Positions 17,325 to 25,931 of a stretch of 64,000 nucleotides of DNA are shown here, piece by piece. The position numbers and the translations under genes are program-made. The stretch spans positions 42,833 to 106,832 of the forward strand of contig NZ_JACHEP010000001.1 of assembly GCF_014201465.1 (NCBI RefSeq), in the 5' to 3' direction. The notes under the pieces were generated by a model, which worked only from the letters and a program-made list of their open reading frames with translations, searched no databases and was not told the origin of the DNA. The DNA is from Anoxybacteroides tepidamans. Its GTDB lineage: Bacteria > Bacillota > Bacilli > Bacillales > Anoxybacillaceae. Positions within the stretch are counted from its first letter, which is position 1, and each line of letters begins with the position of its first letter.

Positions 17325-18604
17325 ATGGGAACATATATTAATCAAAACCTTTTAAATAATTTGTTTTATATTTTATCGAGCATTTTTGTATACTATTTTG
17401 TTTATGATTACGGGAAATGGTGAAAAACAAATATTCGTTATAAACAGCTGCTTTTGATTATTTGTACAGGAGTCCCGCTATTATTGTGCATGATGTTCCC
17501 AATTTACATTGCGGATAATTGTGTTCACGACTTGCGGCAAATTCCATTTTTAATCGGTACGTTATACGGTGGATGGGTTGTTGGAGGCGCATTACTTTTT
17601 ATTTTGCTAGCGGTTCGTTTTTTCTTTTACGGATTTCAGCTCATCACAGTAGTCGTCTACATTACGATGTTTATTATTGCTGCTCTCGTTTCTCCTACCT
17701 TTCGACAGCTCAGTCGAACGGATAAATTATTTACATCTGTTTGGTTGACGCTTTTTCTTGCTGTTTTGGTAACGGTAATTGCGATTGTATTTTTCGATTT
17801 TCAAGTGATCGATTCATATATTTTTGATTTTATTTTAATCCCTCCGATCGGAATGTTGTTTGTTGTCTATATTATAGAAACATTAAAAGAAGCAATGGTA
17901 GCACGTTCTAAACTAGTAAAAGTCGAAAAAATGGAGATTGTAAGCCAATTAGCTGCGAGCATCTCTCATGAAGTGCGAAATCCGTTAACGGTGGTTAAAG
18001 GATTTATTCAATTAATGAAATCACAGTCCGTTCCGAAAGAAATACAAGAACAATATATTCACATCGCTCTTGAAGAGATTAACCGAGCGGAAACGATTAT
18101 TAACGATTATTTAACATTTGCGATGCCGTCACCAAATAAAGTAGAGCCGTTGATGGTCGATCAAGAGTTGCAGATGGTCGCTCATATGCTAGAGCCGCTT
18201 GCCCGCATGCACAATATTCAAATACGGAAAGAATTGCAGCCGGGAACGATCATCGGAAATGCGCAACATTTCCGCCAATGTTTTTTAAAAGTATTGAAGC
18301 GATGCCGTCTGGCGGAACTGTCACTGTTTCTTCTTCTGCTCGCGGAAAAGACGTTATCATTACAATTAAAGACAACGGTATCGGCATGACGAGCGATCAA
18401 ATCAATCGGTTTGGCGAGCCTTATTTCAGCACGAAAGAAAAAGGAACCGGACTTGGGGCAATGGTTGCAGTGAAATTGATCGAAACGATGAAAGGGACAT
18501 GGCATATTGAAAGCGAGGTCCATAAAGGAACGACTATTACTGTCACATTCCCTGAAGCAAGAAAGGCGGAGCCGAAGCTAGACAGCGGTTCAAAATTTTC
18601 TTAG
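17325..18604 (+). pseudogene. KinB-like membrane histidine kinase, broken by a stop and a frameshift
   Basis: The start ATG has AGGAGA upstream. The protein would have about six membrane helices in a 5TM-LYT-like sensor region, then a HisKA domain with the phospho-His in SISHEVRNPLTVV, and an HATPase domain with DNGIGMT and GTGLGAMVA. The layout resembles sporulation kinase KinB. Two lesions break it: an in-frame TGA at 17421-17423 (after residue ~32), and a frameshift near 18280-18290 between QCFL and KSIEAMPSGG. The second is best explained by a short deletion between T-rich direct repeats. Either could be a sequencing error; both together suggest a real pseudogene. The rest is well preserved, so decay is recent. 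Confidence 0.82.
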
Positions 18605-18610
18605 CTAGCC

Positions 18611-18646
18611 AAAAACAGGGATGTAACAAACTTACATCCCTGTTTC
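18611..18646 (-). terminator. Terminator after the first DMT exporter
   Basis: AAACAGGGATGTAA and TTACATCCCTGTTT form a 14-bp perfect stem overlapping the DMT stop; it can also serve the convergent kinase pseudogene. Confidence 0.8.
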
Positions 18647-19552
18647 CATGTTGCGGTACATTTGTTTTTTGGATGGCTGTGACAAAAGAAGAACAGTCAA
18701 AATAATGAATGCCGCTCCAACCGCTTGAAACAATCCAAACGAAACGTGCAAAAAAGCGATTGACGCAAAGACTGCCGATAACGGTTCCACGCTTGATAAC
18801 AGACTGGATTCCGTCGGCGATAAATGGCGGATACTTTCGACAAATAATAAAAAGGCAACTAATGTTCCGAATATAATGACAAATAAAATTAACAACCACG
18901 TATCGATTCCAAAAATAATGTTGGATGGGAAAAGGGAAGGAATGATCCAGCACATAGCAACTCCACCGATGACCATCCCCCAACCAACAACAATCATTGT
19001 GTTCCACTTTTTCAATAGTTGTGCAGAAGATAGCGTATAAAAAGCTAAGGCAATGCCGGAAAGAATCCCCCAGCCGACAGAAACGAGCGAAACGGTAAAT
19101 CGATCGGTTGCACCGTTCGTCATTAATAAAAACGTACCTGTTAATGCGAGCAAGACCGCCATACCCATTTTTTTGGACGGTTTTTGTTTTTCTTTCACCA
19201 CGGAATATAGCACAATATAAATCGGCGCTAAATATTGCAAAAGCGTTGCTGTCGCCGCATTTCCTGTGGCGATGGAAGCAAAATATGTGTATTGCACACC
19301 GAGCATGCCGACAATGCCAAACCATAATAAGTTCCACATACTCTGTTTCTCTTTCCAAATCGAAAGTGGTTCGAGTCCTTTAAAGGAGCTCACAACAAGC
19401 AAAGCAACCCCAGCTAGCACCATTCGCACCGCCACAAGCCATTCGGCGGTCACTTGCTTTTCTTGAAACAACACTTGCGCTGCCGTTCCTGATAATCCCC
19501 AAAGCGCCGCACCAGTCACAACCATGACTAATCCTTTGGCACGACTCGACAT
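18632..19552 (-). CDS. EamA/DMT-family transporter
   Basis: 306 residues with ten predicted helices in two EamA repeats (about residues 7-135 and 150-285), the drug/metabolite transporter layout. ALWGLSGTAAQ and LQYLAPIYIVLY are family motifs. Substrates of this family range from amino acids to drugs, so the substrate is unknown. It is followed on the same strand by no other gene. A second DMT gene lies 29 bp upstream, and the two may be co-transcribed. An 815-bp opposite-phase frame over this gene is a shadow. Confidence 0.85.
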   Translation of the reverse strand: MSSRAKGLVMVVTGAALWGLSGTAAQVLFQEKQVTAEWLVAVRMVLAGVALLVVSSFKGLEPLSIWKEKQSMWNLLWFGIVGMLGVQYTYFASIATGNAATATLLQYLAPIYIVLYSVVKEKQKPSKKMGMAVLLALTGTFLLMTNGATDRFTVSLVSVGWGILSGIALAFYTLSSAQLLKKWNTMIVVGWGMVIGGVAMCWIIPSLFPSNIIFGIDTWLLILFVIIFGTLVAFLLFVESIRHLSPTESSLLSSVEPLSAVFASIAFLHVSFGLFQAVGAAFIILTVLLLSQPSKKQMYRNMETGM

Positions 19553-19581
19553 TGTTTCTCTCCCCCCTTAGATTGCTTCAA

Positions 19582-20457
19582 CTATTGTTTTTGATTGAGA
19601 ACGGCAATAACGACTCCTATTACGATGAGCGACCCTCCGATCCAAAAAGGTTCATTCAGTTGTTCTTGTAAAAACATCCAGCCGAACAACGAACCAACAA
19701 GCGGCTGAAAAAAGAAAAATAACGAGCCAATCCCCGCATCCATCATTTCCATTCCTTTGTTCCAAAGGAAAAACGCTCCCGCCGTCGACACAACACCGAG
19801 GTAAAAAATTCCGAATAGAATGGACGGATTAAAGTGAATGACACGGTATTCGGATATTTCCCACATCATGACAGGCGTCGTACATACGAGTGCAACGAAA
19901 ATCGCATACGTCGTAATGACTAAAATCGGAAGTCGAGCTGAAGCAACCTTTACGAAAACGGACAATAACGCCCACGTCAACGCCGCCCCGACTAACATCA
20001 GATTTCCAAACAATGATGATTTTCCGTCATAATCTAAACCGACCACCACCACAACGCCTGCTGTCGCCAACAAAAGTGCGATCAGCTTTCTTGCTGTGAT
20101 CAATTCATTTAACATCCATCTGGCAAACAGCACAATAAAAGCAGGAGTAGCCGATGTAATGAGAGCTCCCGTGTGCGCATCGGACCATTTTGTGCCGATA
20201 AACTGCAAAGAGATGGAAATAACATACCCGATCACGCCAATCCATCCCACTAGCAGCCAATCGCGCTTTTCGGTGGAAATTCGCACTCGTTGAACTTTCA
20301 AAACTAAAAATAAAACGGCAAAGGCAATCGCATATCGAAGCCATACGAGCGTAAACGGTGGAATATAATCGAGTACGTATTTGCTGACGACGTACATTCC
20401 GCCCCAAATGCTTGCCGCTAGCGATAAATACAGCGATCCTAAAAACGTTTTCTTCAT
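19582..20457 (-). CDS. EamA/DMT-family transporter with attenuator-like leader
   Basis: 291 residues, ten predicted helices, two EamA repeats (residues ~8-138 and ~150-288) with AASIWGGMYVVSKY near the start. Function: export of a metabolite or drug across the cytoplasmic membrane; the substrate is unknown. Its ribosome site GGAGGG lies nine bases before the ATG and forms one arm of a hairpin that competes with an upstream hairpin; a 12-codon leader frame precedes them. It may form an operon with the next DMT gene (29-bp gap). Confidence 0.86.
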   Translation of the reverse strand: MKKTFLGSLYLSLAASIWGGMYVVSKYVLDYIPPFTLVWLRYAIAFAVLFLVLKVQRVRISTEKRDWLLVGWIGVIGYVISISLQFIGTKWSDAHTGALITSATPAFIVLFARWMLNELITARKLIALLLATAGVVVVVGLDYDGKSSLFGNLMLVGAALTWALLSVFVKVASARLPILVITTYAIFVALVCTTPVMMWEISEYRVIHFNPSILFGIFYLGVVSTAGAFFLWNKGMEMMDAGIGSLFFFFQPLVGSLFGWMFLQEQLNEPFWIGGSLIVIGVVIAVLNQKQ

Positions 20458-20465
20458 GTTCTATA

Positions 20466-20540
20466 ACCCTCCGTCTTTTGCAAATATTTTTTCTTGCAAG
20501 ACGGAGCGCGCACCCTCGATGGCTTGCCCCGTCTTAGAAG
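20466..20540 (-). promoter_or_regulatory. Mutually exclusive hairpins sequestering the DMT ribosome site
   Basis: On the minus strand three segments occur in order: AAGACGGGG (20535-20527), CTCCGTCTTGCAA (20506-20494) and TTGCAAAAGACGGAGG (20483-20468). Segment 2 can pair with segment 1 (9 bp, one G-U) or with segment 3 (9 bp plus 4 bp after a bulge). Segment 3 contains the ribosome site of the transporter at 20457. The leader stop codon overlaps segment 1. This is the logic of a translational attenuator. Confidence 0.65.
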
Positions 20541-20572
20541 CAAGCATTTGGTTGATCATTTTCAAACAACAT
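20534..20572 (-). CDS. Putative 12-residue leader peptide (MLFENDQPNACF)
   Basis: The ATG at 20572 has GAGAGGGG six bases upstream, a strong site for so short a frame. The TAA at 20534-20536 overlaps the first hairpin arm. A ribosome at the stop would cover that arm and let the second hairpin hide the transporter ribosome site; stalling or absence of ribosomes would do the opposite. Another in-frame alternative (a 32-residue frame ending just before the transporter) also exists and lacks a good ribosome site. Confidence 0.5.
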   Translation of the reverse strand: MLFENDQPNACF

Positions 20573-20775
20573 ACTTTTCCCCTCTCTTTATTCCAATTTC
20601 TTTTTAATTGTATCAAATAACGCCAAAAGAAACATGTATTTTTCAATTATTCCAACAATAACAGCCATTGTTGTATATTGTGAAGAGTTATGTGGTACGC
20701 AACAGTTCCATAGCGTACTATAAATCGAAACGGTTCTTACGCCAAAGGCAATATGACGCAAGAACCGTTTGTAAA

Positions 20776-20982
20776 TTATCGAACTTCTTCAAAATAATCT
20801 TTATAAAATCCGCCTACTTTTCCTGTATTATCGACGATAAAGTAAAACTCTTCTGTTTCGTTTTTAACGTCATACGTTTTGCCTGGGGTCAATACGCGGT
20901 TCACGACGTATTTTTCCGCATTCGTATGTACACATTTCACTTTCTTCATCGTCGGACGGTTCAGCCAAGTATGATGGATCAT
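20776..20982 (-). CDS. DUF6501-type small protein
   Basis: 68 residues, MIHHTWLNRPTMKKVKCVH at the start, then a beta-rich core with TPGKTYDVKNETEEFYFIVDN and GGFYKDYFEEV. I believe this is the DUF6501 family of Bacillales, function unknown. AAAGGAG lies seven bases before the ATG at 20982; the longer frame up to 21045 overlaps the neighbouring gene. An imperfect stem (ACGGTTCTT/AAGAACCGT) at 20730-20770 could end the transcript, but its T-run is poor. Confidence 0.7.
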   Translation of the reverse strand: MIHHTWLNRPTMKKVKCVHTNAEKYVVNRVLTPGKTYDVKNETEEFYFIVDNTGKVGGFYKDYFEEVR

Positions 20983-21034
20983 CTTCCTACTCCTTTCATC
21001 ATCCGTTGCTCCTTCTATTGTAGCGATCTTTTCT

Positions 21035-21193
21035 TCATTGGGCAATACGTCCTTTTTTCACATATTTTTCGTATAGCCCATACAAAATTGCTGCTTTATA
21101 CGTTTCGAGCTTTTTACGCTCGACAGGATGACGATAAATTCCATTCTTTTTTAATTGCTCCACAAGCCAACCTTTTGATCCGAAATACGCCAC
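21035..21193 (-). CDS. DUF2639 (YflJ-like) small protein
   Basis: 52 residues beginning AYFGSKGWLVEQLKKNGIYRHPVE and ending in a YEKYVKKGR helix. This is the signature of the DUF2639/YflJ family of Bacillus small proteins of unknown function. GTG start at 21193, with AAAGGGGGGAG about nine bases upstream. It lies 52 bp before the DUF6501 gene on the same strand, so the two may share a transcript. Confidence 0.75.
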   Translation of the reverse strand: MAYFGSKGWLVEQLKKNGIYRHPVERKKLETYKAAILYGLYEKYVKKGRIAQ

Positions 21194-21280
21194 TACACTA
21201 CTCCCCCCTTTCTTTTGCTTGTCTTATATGTATGAGAAAACTAGAACGAATATGAAAAAAGCTGACTGGCTTTTCGCCAA

Positions 21281-22930
21281 TCAGCCTTCTTGAACTGGTT
21301 CTTTCTTTTTTCCTTTTAAGAAAAAGGATAAAACGAGCGCTAACAACGCTAACCCTGTTGCGACAATAAACGCGTCGTTAATGCCTTCTACTGCGGAACG
21401 TTGCTGTACTAACCCGTATAGTAATTGCGTGACCGCTTCATCGCTCGGAATGAGCCGTTTCAATTGCGATACGAGGTCGACTGCTGTTGGGTTATTAAGC
21501 GTCAGCTCGTTGCGGTAATTTTCCGCATGAAACTTCGCCCGGTTAGACATCACTGTCACGAGAAACGCTGTTCCTAACGAAGAAGCGACTTGGCGCAACG
21601 TATTAGCGGTTGCCGTTCCATGGCTATACAAATGGCGCGGCAACACATTTAATCCCGCCGTCATAATCGTCATCGATAACATCGACATGCCGAGCATCCG
21701 GAAAATATACAGCCATAAAATATGCCGGTACGGTGTATCTAGCGTCAGTTGGCTAAATTCCCATGTCGTCACAACGGTAATGATAAGCCCAACAATCGCT
21801 AACGCCCTCACGCCAATCCGGTCAAAAATCATCCCTGAAATCGGCGACATAATCGCCATCACAATCGCTCCAGGCAAAAGGAGCAATCCGGAATCAAGCG
21901 GAGTAAAGCCGCGAATGTTTTGCAAATAGACAGGCAACAACACCATTGCGGCAAATAACGCCATATTTAGCACACAGCCAATAATGGTCGTAAGCGTAAA
22001 TACACTATATTTAAAGACACGCAAATTTAAAATCGGGTGTTCGGCAGTAAAACAACGCCAAGTAAACAAAATAAGGAAAAAGACACCAATAACAATCGAA
22101 ATCGCTACTTCTGTACTCCCCCACCCGTTGCTTCCTGCTTCACTAAATCCATACAACACGCCGCCAAAGCCAAGGGTAGAATAGACAGCGCCGCGGACAT
22201 CTAATGTTGGATTGGCCGTCTTTGGCGTATTTTTCAGCCAAATAAACGCTAAAACGATATCGATAATGGCAATCGGCAAGACGATATCAAAAAGAAGTCG
22301 CCACGAATAATGTTCTACTAACCAACCGGACAACGTCGGGCCAATCGCTGGTGCAAACATCATCGCAATCCCAACCGTTCCCATCGCTACCCCTCGTTTT
22401 TCTGGCGGGAAAATCGTTAACATCACAACTATCATGAGCTGCATAATAATTCCCGCGCCGACCGCTTGAATTAACCGACCGGTTAAAATCACAGCAAACG
22501 ACGGGGCGAATGAACAAATGAGCGCTCCGACGGCAAAAAACGTCATGCCCGAAAGAAATAGTTTTTTCGTCGGGAATTTCGCAATTAAAAATGGGCTGAT
22601 GGGAATAAGTACACCATTGACTAGCATATATCCCGTAACAAGCCACTGGATCGTTGATGTTTCAACGTTGAAATCGCTCATCATATGCGGAAGTGCTACG
22701 TTAATTAATGTCTGGTTTAAAATGGCAACAAACGCCCCAAGCATAATAGTGGCTACGACTTTCGCCCGGCTCGCTCCTAACGCCATTTCTCTTGCAGCTT
22801 GAGGAGCAAGTTCTTTTTCCACCACTGTTTCCTCTTCTTGTACGTCTTTTTGTTTTCTCAACATATAATTAAACAACCCTAGCACAAGAAGCGAAAATAA
22901 GATGTACCCCGTTAAAAACGTTGACATCAT
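21281..22930 (-). CDS. DHA2-family multidrug MFS exporter (EmrB/LmrB-like)
   Basis: About 549 residues with 14 predicted helices, the DHA2 layout. Motif A-like GRLIQAVGAGIIMQ and the VALPHMMSDFNVETSTIQWL segment after the first helix are typical of EmrB/QacA proteins. It exports hydrophobic compounds by proton antiport, with the adaptor encoded just upstream. AGGTG precedes the ATG at 22930. It is third in a MarR-EmrA-EmrB operon (6-bp gap). Substrates unknown. Confidence 0.9.
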   Translation of the reverse strand: MMSTFLTGYILFSLLVLGLFNYMLRKQKDVQEEETVVEKELAPQAAREMALGASRAKVVATIMLGAFVAILNQTLINVALPHMMSDFNVETSTIQWLVTGYMLVNGVLIPISPFLIAKFPTKKLFLSGMTFFAVGALICSFAPSFAVILTGRLIQAVGAGIIMQLMIVVMLTIFPPEKRGVAMGTVGIAMMFAPAIGPTLSGWLVEHYSWRLLFDIVLPIAIIDIVLAFIWLKNTPKTANPTLDVRGAVYSTLGFGGVLYGFSEAGSNGWGSTEVAISIVIGVFFLILFTWRCFTAEHPILNLRVFKYSVFTLTTIIGCVLNMALFAAMVLLPVYLQNIRGFTPLDSGLLLLPGAIVMAIMSPISGMIFDRIGVRALAIVGLIITVVTTWEFSQLTLDTPYRHILWLYIFRMLGMSMLSMTIMTAGLNVLPRHLYSHGTATANTLRQVASSLGTAFLVTVMSNRAKFHAENYRNELTLNNPTAVDLVSQLKRLIPSDEAVTQLLYGLVQQRSAVEGINDAFIVATGLALLALVLSFFLKGKKKEPVQEG

Positions 22931-22936
22931 GATCAC

Positions 22937-23575
22937 CTACTTATGAATGCGAACGGTGACGTTCATTCCTGGTACTAGTCCCGCTCCGTTATAGTCATCG
23001 ATCGAAATCGTAATTGGAATGACTTGTGTCACTTTTGTATAATTGCCCGTCGTATTGGAACTTGGCAGTAAGCTAAATGTATTGGCAGTAGCAAACCCCA
23101 GTTTCTCCACTTTCCCTGTAAATTTCCGGTCTGGATAGGCATCGACATAAATATCAACATCTTGTCCTGTTTTGATATCTTCCATTTTTGTTTCTTCGAT
23201 ATTAGCCGTTACCCATAAACGGGATAAATCATATCCCCGCGCTAACGGAACGGTTGGCGCAACGAGCGAGTTCGTGACAGCGCTTTGCTGAACGACCGTC
23301 ATATGATGTGGAACGGTGATCGGAAACGTATTCTTTCCGTCAGATACTGCACCGATTTGGTCACCGCTGTCAAATGTTTTTCCGATATCGCCAGACCAAC
23401 TGACTAACTTTCCTGCCACCGGCGCCACAATCGAAACTGCCTGCCCATCAATGCGAGCGTTGTCTGTCTTAATGTAATTCGTTGTTTCGTTGATGTAATA
23501 ATAAGCCGCAAATCCCCCTGCTACTAATAAAAGCAACACAATGATATTTAACGTAATTAAACGCTTCATGCTCAC
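22937..23575 (-). CDS. HlyD/EmrA-type membrane-fusion adaptor
   Basis: 212 residues: an N-terminal membrane anchor (residues ~5-27), a lipoyl/barrel-sandwich half-motif DNARIDGQAVSIVAPVAGKL, and a C-terminal beta-barrel with TKVTQVIPITISI and PGMNVTVRI. It lacks the long coiled-coil hairpin of EmrA from Gram-negative bacteria, as expected for a Gram-positive with no outer membrane. It partners the DHA2 exporter. GTG start with GGGGAGG nine bases upstream; an ATG two codons on is too far from it. Four-base gap after marR. Confidence 0.85.
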   Translation of the reverse strand: MSMKRLITLNIIVLLLLVAGGFAAYYYINETTNYIKTDNARIDGQAVSIVAPVAGKLVSWSGDIGKTFDSGDQIGAVSDGKNTFPITVPHHMTVVQQSAVTNSLVAPTVPLARGYDLSRLWVTANIEETKMEDIKTGQDVDIYVDAYPDRKFTGKVEKLGFATANTFSLLPSSNTTGNYTKVTQVIPITISIDDYNGAGLVPGMNVTVRIHK

Positions 23576-23579
23576 CGGT

Positions 23580-24020
23580 TTATTCCTCCCCTAATAAAAT
23601 CGTTTTTACTTTTTGTTGTAGCGATAGTAATGTTTCTATCTCCTCTTTTGTGAGCGTTGTCTCTACTTTTTGCAATCGTTGAATAAGGATCGATTCGTCA
23701 TTGAATGCTTCTTGTAATTTTTCTTTCCCTTTTTCTGCAAGCCGAAGCGTCACCGCGCGCCGATCTTCTTTTGACGTTTCCCGAACGACCAATCCGGCGC
23801 TTACAAGCCGATCCACTGTACCGCTGATCGTGCTGTTGCTCATGTTAAGTTTTTCCGCTAGATCATTTAATCGGATATTATCTTTTTTAGCTAACGTATA
23901 AAGGATGATGAGTTGCAATTCGGTAATCCCTGCCCTTGTTGCATCTTCGCGAATCAGCTTGTATAGCGCTTTTCGAATGCGAAAAATCGAGTACATAATT
24001 TCTCGCCCTAATTTTTCCAT
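23580..24020 (-). CDS. MarR-family repressor of the efflux operon
   Basis: 146 residues with the MarR winged helix: LNDLAEKLNMSNSTISGTVDRLVSAGLV, then the wing ETSKEDRRAVTLRLAEKG. AGGAGG precedes the ATG. It is first in the operon with the adaptor and exporter and likely represses it until a drug-like ligand binds. A 20-bp inverted repeat lies between the promoter and the gene. The region further upstream holds the structured RNA at 24114-24340. Confidence 0.9.
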   Translation of the reverse strand: MEKLGREIMYSIFRIRKALYKLIREDATRAGITELQLIILYTLAKKDNIRLNDLAEKLNMSNSTISGTVDRLVSAGLVVRETSKEDRRAVTLRLAEKGKEKLQEAFNDESILIQRLQKVETTLTKEEIETLLSLQQKVKTILLGEE

Positions 24021-24047
24021 ATACTCCCTCCTGTCATTCGAATTAAA

Positions 24048-24111
24048 ATAGTTTCAATGCGAACTATTTGTATACGAATTATGATTATATCATGTTAATA
24101 GGAAAAAGCAA
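24048..24111 (-). promoter_or_regulatory. marR promoter and operator
   Basis: On the minus strand TTGCTT (24111-24106), 16 bp, TATAAT. Downstream, ATAGTTCGCATTGAAACTAT (24067-24048) is an imperfect palindrome and probable MarR site. The promoter begins right after the T-run of the upstream RNA terminator. Confidence 0.65.
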
Positions 24112-24113
24112 CT

Positions 24114-24340
24114 AAAAAACCGATCTCTATGAGAGATCGGGTTTTTCATAAACGCCGCGATTTGCCGTTTGTTGAATGGAGTTTCTCAACCACACTTCAC
24201 TAGGTGGGTGTTCGCAGAAACGTTCTTGTCGTCCTCTTCACACGATTCATGGAGGCATGACATTCCCGTTTCGATGTAGAACTCCCTCTTTACAGCCATC
24301 GGTTGAAACTTCATTCGTTCACGTACAACGCAGCAGGTGA
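24114..24340 (-). ncRNA. Candidate structured RNA with own promoter and terminator
   Basis: A gene-free stretch with a strong promoter on the minus strand: TTGCCA (24374-24369), 17 bp, TATGAT (24351-24346), which predicts a start near 24340. The ~225-nt transcript ends in a perfect terminator (CGATCTCT-CAT-AGAGATCG plus six T, to ~24115). Inside, GAATGAAGTTTCAACC pairs with GGTTGAGAAACTCCATTC (small bulge) and, outside it, GCTGCG pairs with CGCGGC, closing the molecule. The interior can form at least three further hairpins: CGATG/CATCG, TGTC..GCCTC/GAGGA.GACA, and ACAC.CAC/GTG..GTGT. No reading frame fits. It could be a free small RNA or a leader (riboswitch) of the marR operon. I do not recognise it as 6S, tmRNA, RNase P, SRP RNA or a known riboswitch. 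Confidence 0.7.
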
Positions 24341-24383
24341 TTATTATCATACATAATCTTTTTCATTTTGGCAAGTCTGTCGA

Positions 24384-25922
24384 TTACACTGGATAAACCC
24401 CATGTTTTCGTTCAGAAAACGTCATATATTTCGACATGTATGCATCCAAACGGCGAATGAGTTCTTCGCGGAGCGAGTTCGGTGCAATAATGCCATCAAT
24501 CACCATTTCCGAAGCCAGACGGTAAATGTCGATGTCACGCCGGTATTCTTCGCGTTTTTGCTCGATAAAGGAAGCACGCTCTTCTTCCGGTAGCTCGGCA
24601 ATTTTGTTGGCATACACTGCGTTAACAGCCGCTTCCGGACCCATGACAGCAATTTGCGCATTGGGAAACGCTAAGCAACAGTCCGGTTCAAACGCCGGTC
24701 CTGCCATCGCATAAAGACCGGCCCCGTACGCTTTGCGGACGATGACCGAAATTTTCGGAACAGTTGCTTCCGACATCGCGGAAATCATTTTCGCACCGTG
24801 GCGGATAATGCCCGCCCGTTCGACTTTTGTGCCGATCATAAATCCCGGAATATCGGCTAAAAATAAAAGTGGGATATTGAACGCATCGCAAAGCGTAATA
24901 AATTTCGCCGCTTTATCCGCCGAGTCATGGAACAGCACACCGCCTTTCACACGCGGTTGATTGGCAATAATGCCGACCGGTTGACCGTTCAGGCGGGCAA
25001 GCCCTGTAATCAGTTCAGGCGCAAACAATTTTTTAATTTCGCAAAACGAATCTTCGTCAATCAAACGCTCAATTAAATCATACATGTTAAACGGAGCGTT
25101 TTGGTTGACCGGCAAAATGTCTTCAATCGATTTTTCGAACGTTTTCGGCGGTTTCGCTTCACTGATAGGCGGTTTTTCGCTAAAGTTTGCCGGAAAATAC
25201 GATAAATATTTACGCGCAAACTGAATCGCTTCTTCTTCCGTTTTGACAAGTACATCGCCGCAGCCCGATACCGTGCAGTGCATGCGCGCTCCGCCCATTT
25301 CTTCAAGCGTTACTTTTTCGCCAATGACCATTTCCGCCATCCGCGGTGATCCTAAATACATGGATGCATTCCCTTCAACCATGATGACGATGTCGCAAAA
25401 AGCGGGAATGTAGGCGCCGCCTGCTGCGGATGGTCCGAATAATAAGCAAATTTGCGGCACTTTTCCGGACAATTTTACTTGATTGTAAAAAATGCGCCCT
25501 GCCCCGCGGCGGCCCGGGAACATCTCAATTTGGTCCGTAATGCGGGCCCCCGCGGAGTCAACTAAATACAAAATCGGACAGCGAAGCTTTTCCGCTGTTT
25601 CTTGAACGCGAATAATTTTTTCAACGGTGCGCGCCCCCCACGACCCCGCTTTGACAGTTGAATCGTTGGCCATAACACATACCGTTTGTCCGTTGATTTT
25701 GCCAACCCCTGTGACGACGCCATCGGCTGGAAGGCCCTCGGCAAGACAGTTGGCAAACAATGCGTCTTCAAACTGCATGCCGTCATCAAATAATAGCTTC
25801 AAGCGGTCACGGACGAACAACTTCCCTTGTTCCGCATTTTTTCGATGGTATTTTTGTTCTCCGCCTTGTTCAATTTGCTTTGTTCGTTCCACTAATGTTT
25901 CTGTTAACGTTTTTCCGTTCAT
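24384..25922 (-). CDS. yngE: Acyl-CoA carboxylase carboxyltransferase subunit (3-methylcrotonyl-CoA type)
   Basis: 512 residues, two crotonase-like carboxyltransferase halves, with oxyanion-hole glycines in FGPSAAGGAYIPA and KAYGAGLYAM. It moves carboxyl groups from biotin on the carrier protein to an acyl-CoA. With HMG-CoA lyase, an enoyl-CoA hydratase and an acyl-CoA dehydrogenase in one operon, the substrate is probably 3-methylcrotonyl-CoA (leucine degradation); propionyl-CoA carboxylase is the alternative. It is last in the operon, in the order of B. subtilis yngJ-I-H-HB-G-F-E. Nine-base gap from yngF. The next promoter (for the RNA) starts ten bases after its stop. Confidence 0.88.
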   Translation of the reverse strand: MNGKTLTETLVERTKQIEQGGEQKYHRKNAEQGKLFVRDRLKLLFDDGMQFEDALFANCLAEGLPADGVVTGVGKINGQTVCVMANDSTVKAGSWGARTVEKIIRVQETAEKLRCPILYLVDSAGARITDQIEMFPGRRGAGRIFYNQVKLSGKVPQICLLFGPSAAGGAYIPAFCDIVIMVEGNASMYLGSPRMAEMVIGEKVTLEEMGGARMHCTVSGCGDVLVKTEEEAIQFARKYLSYFPANFSEKPPISEAKPPKTFEKSIEDILPVNQNAPFNMYDLIERLIDEDSFCEIKKLFAPELITGLARLNGQPVGIIANQPRVKGGVLFHDSADKAAKFITLCDAFNIPLLFLADIPGFMIGTKVERAGIIRHGAKMISAMSEATVPKISVIVRKAYGAGLYAMAGPAFEPDCCLAFPNAQIAVMGPEAAVNAVYANKIAELPEEERASFIEQKREEYRRDIDIYRLASEMVIDGIIAPNSLREELIRRLDAYMSKYMTFSERKHGVYPV

Positions 25923-25931
25923 GATAGCCCC

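Noticed and set aside
18543-19358. 271-residue minus-strand frame
   Set aside because: It overlaps the DMT transporter in another phase, is rich in Cys/His/Phe with no domain, and lacks a ribosome site.
24114-24340. 6S RNA, T-box, SAM or lysine riboswitch
   Set aside because: A branched rather than rod-like fold argues against 6S, and none of the hallmark motifs (T-box, SAM or lysine core) is present. I cannot exclude a class I do not remember.
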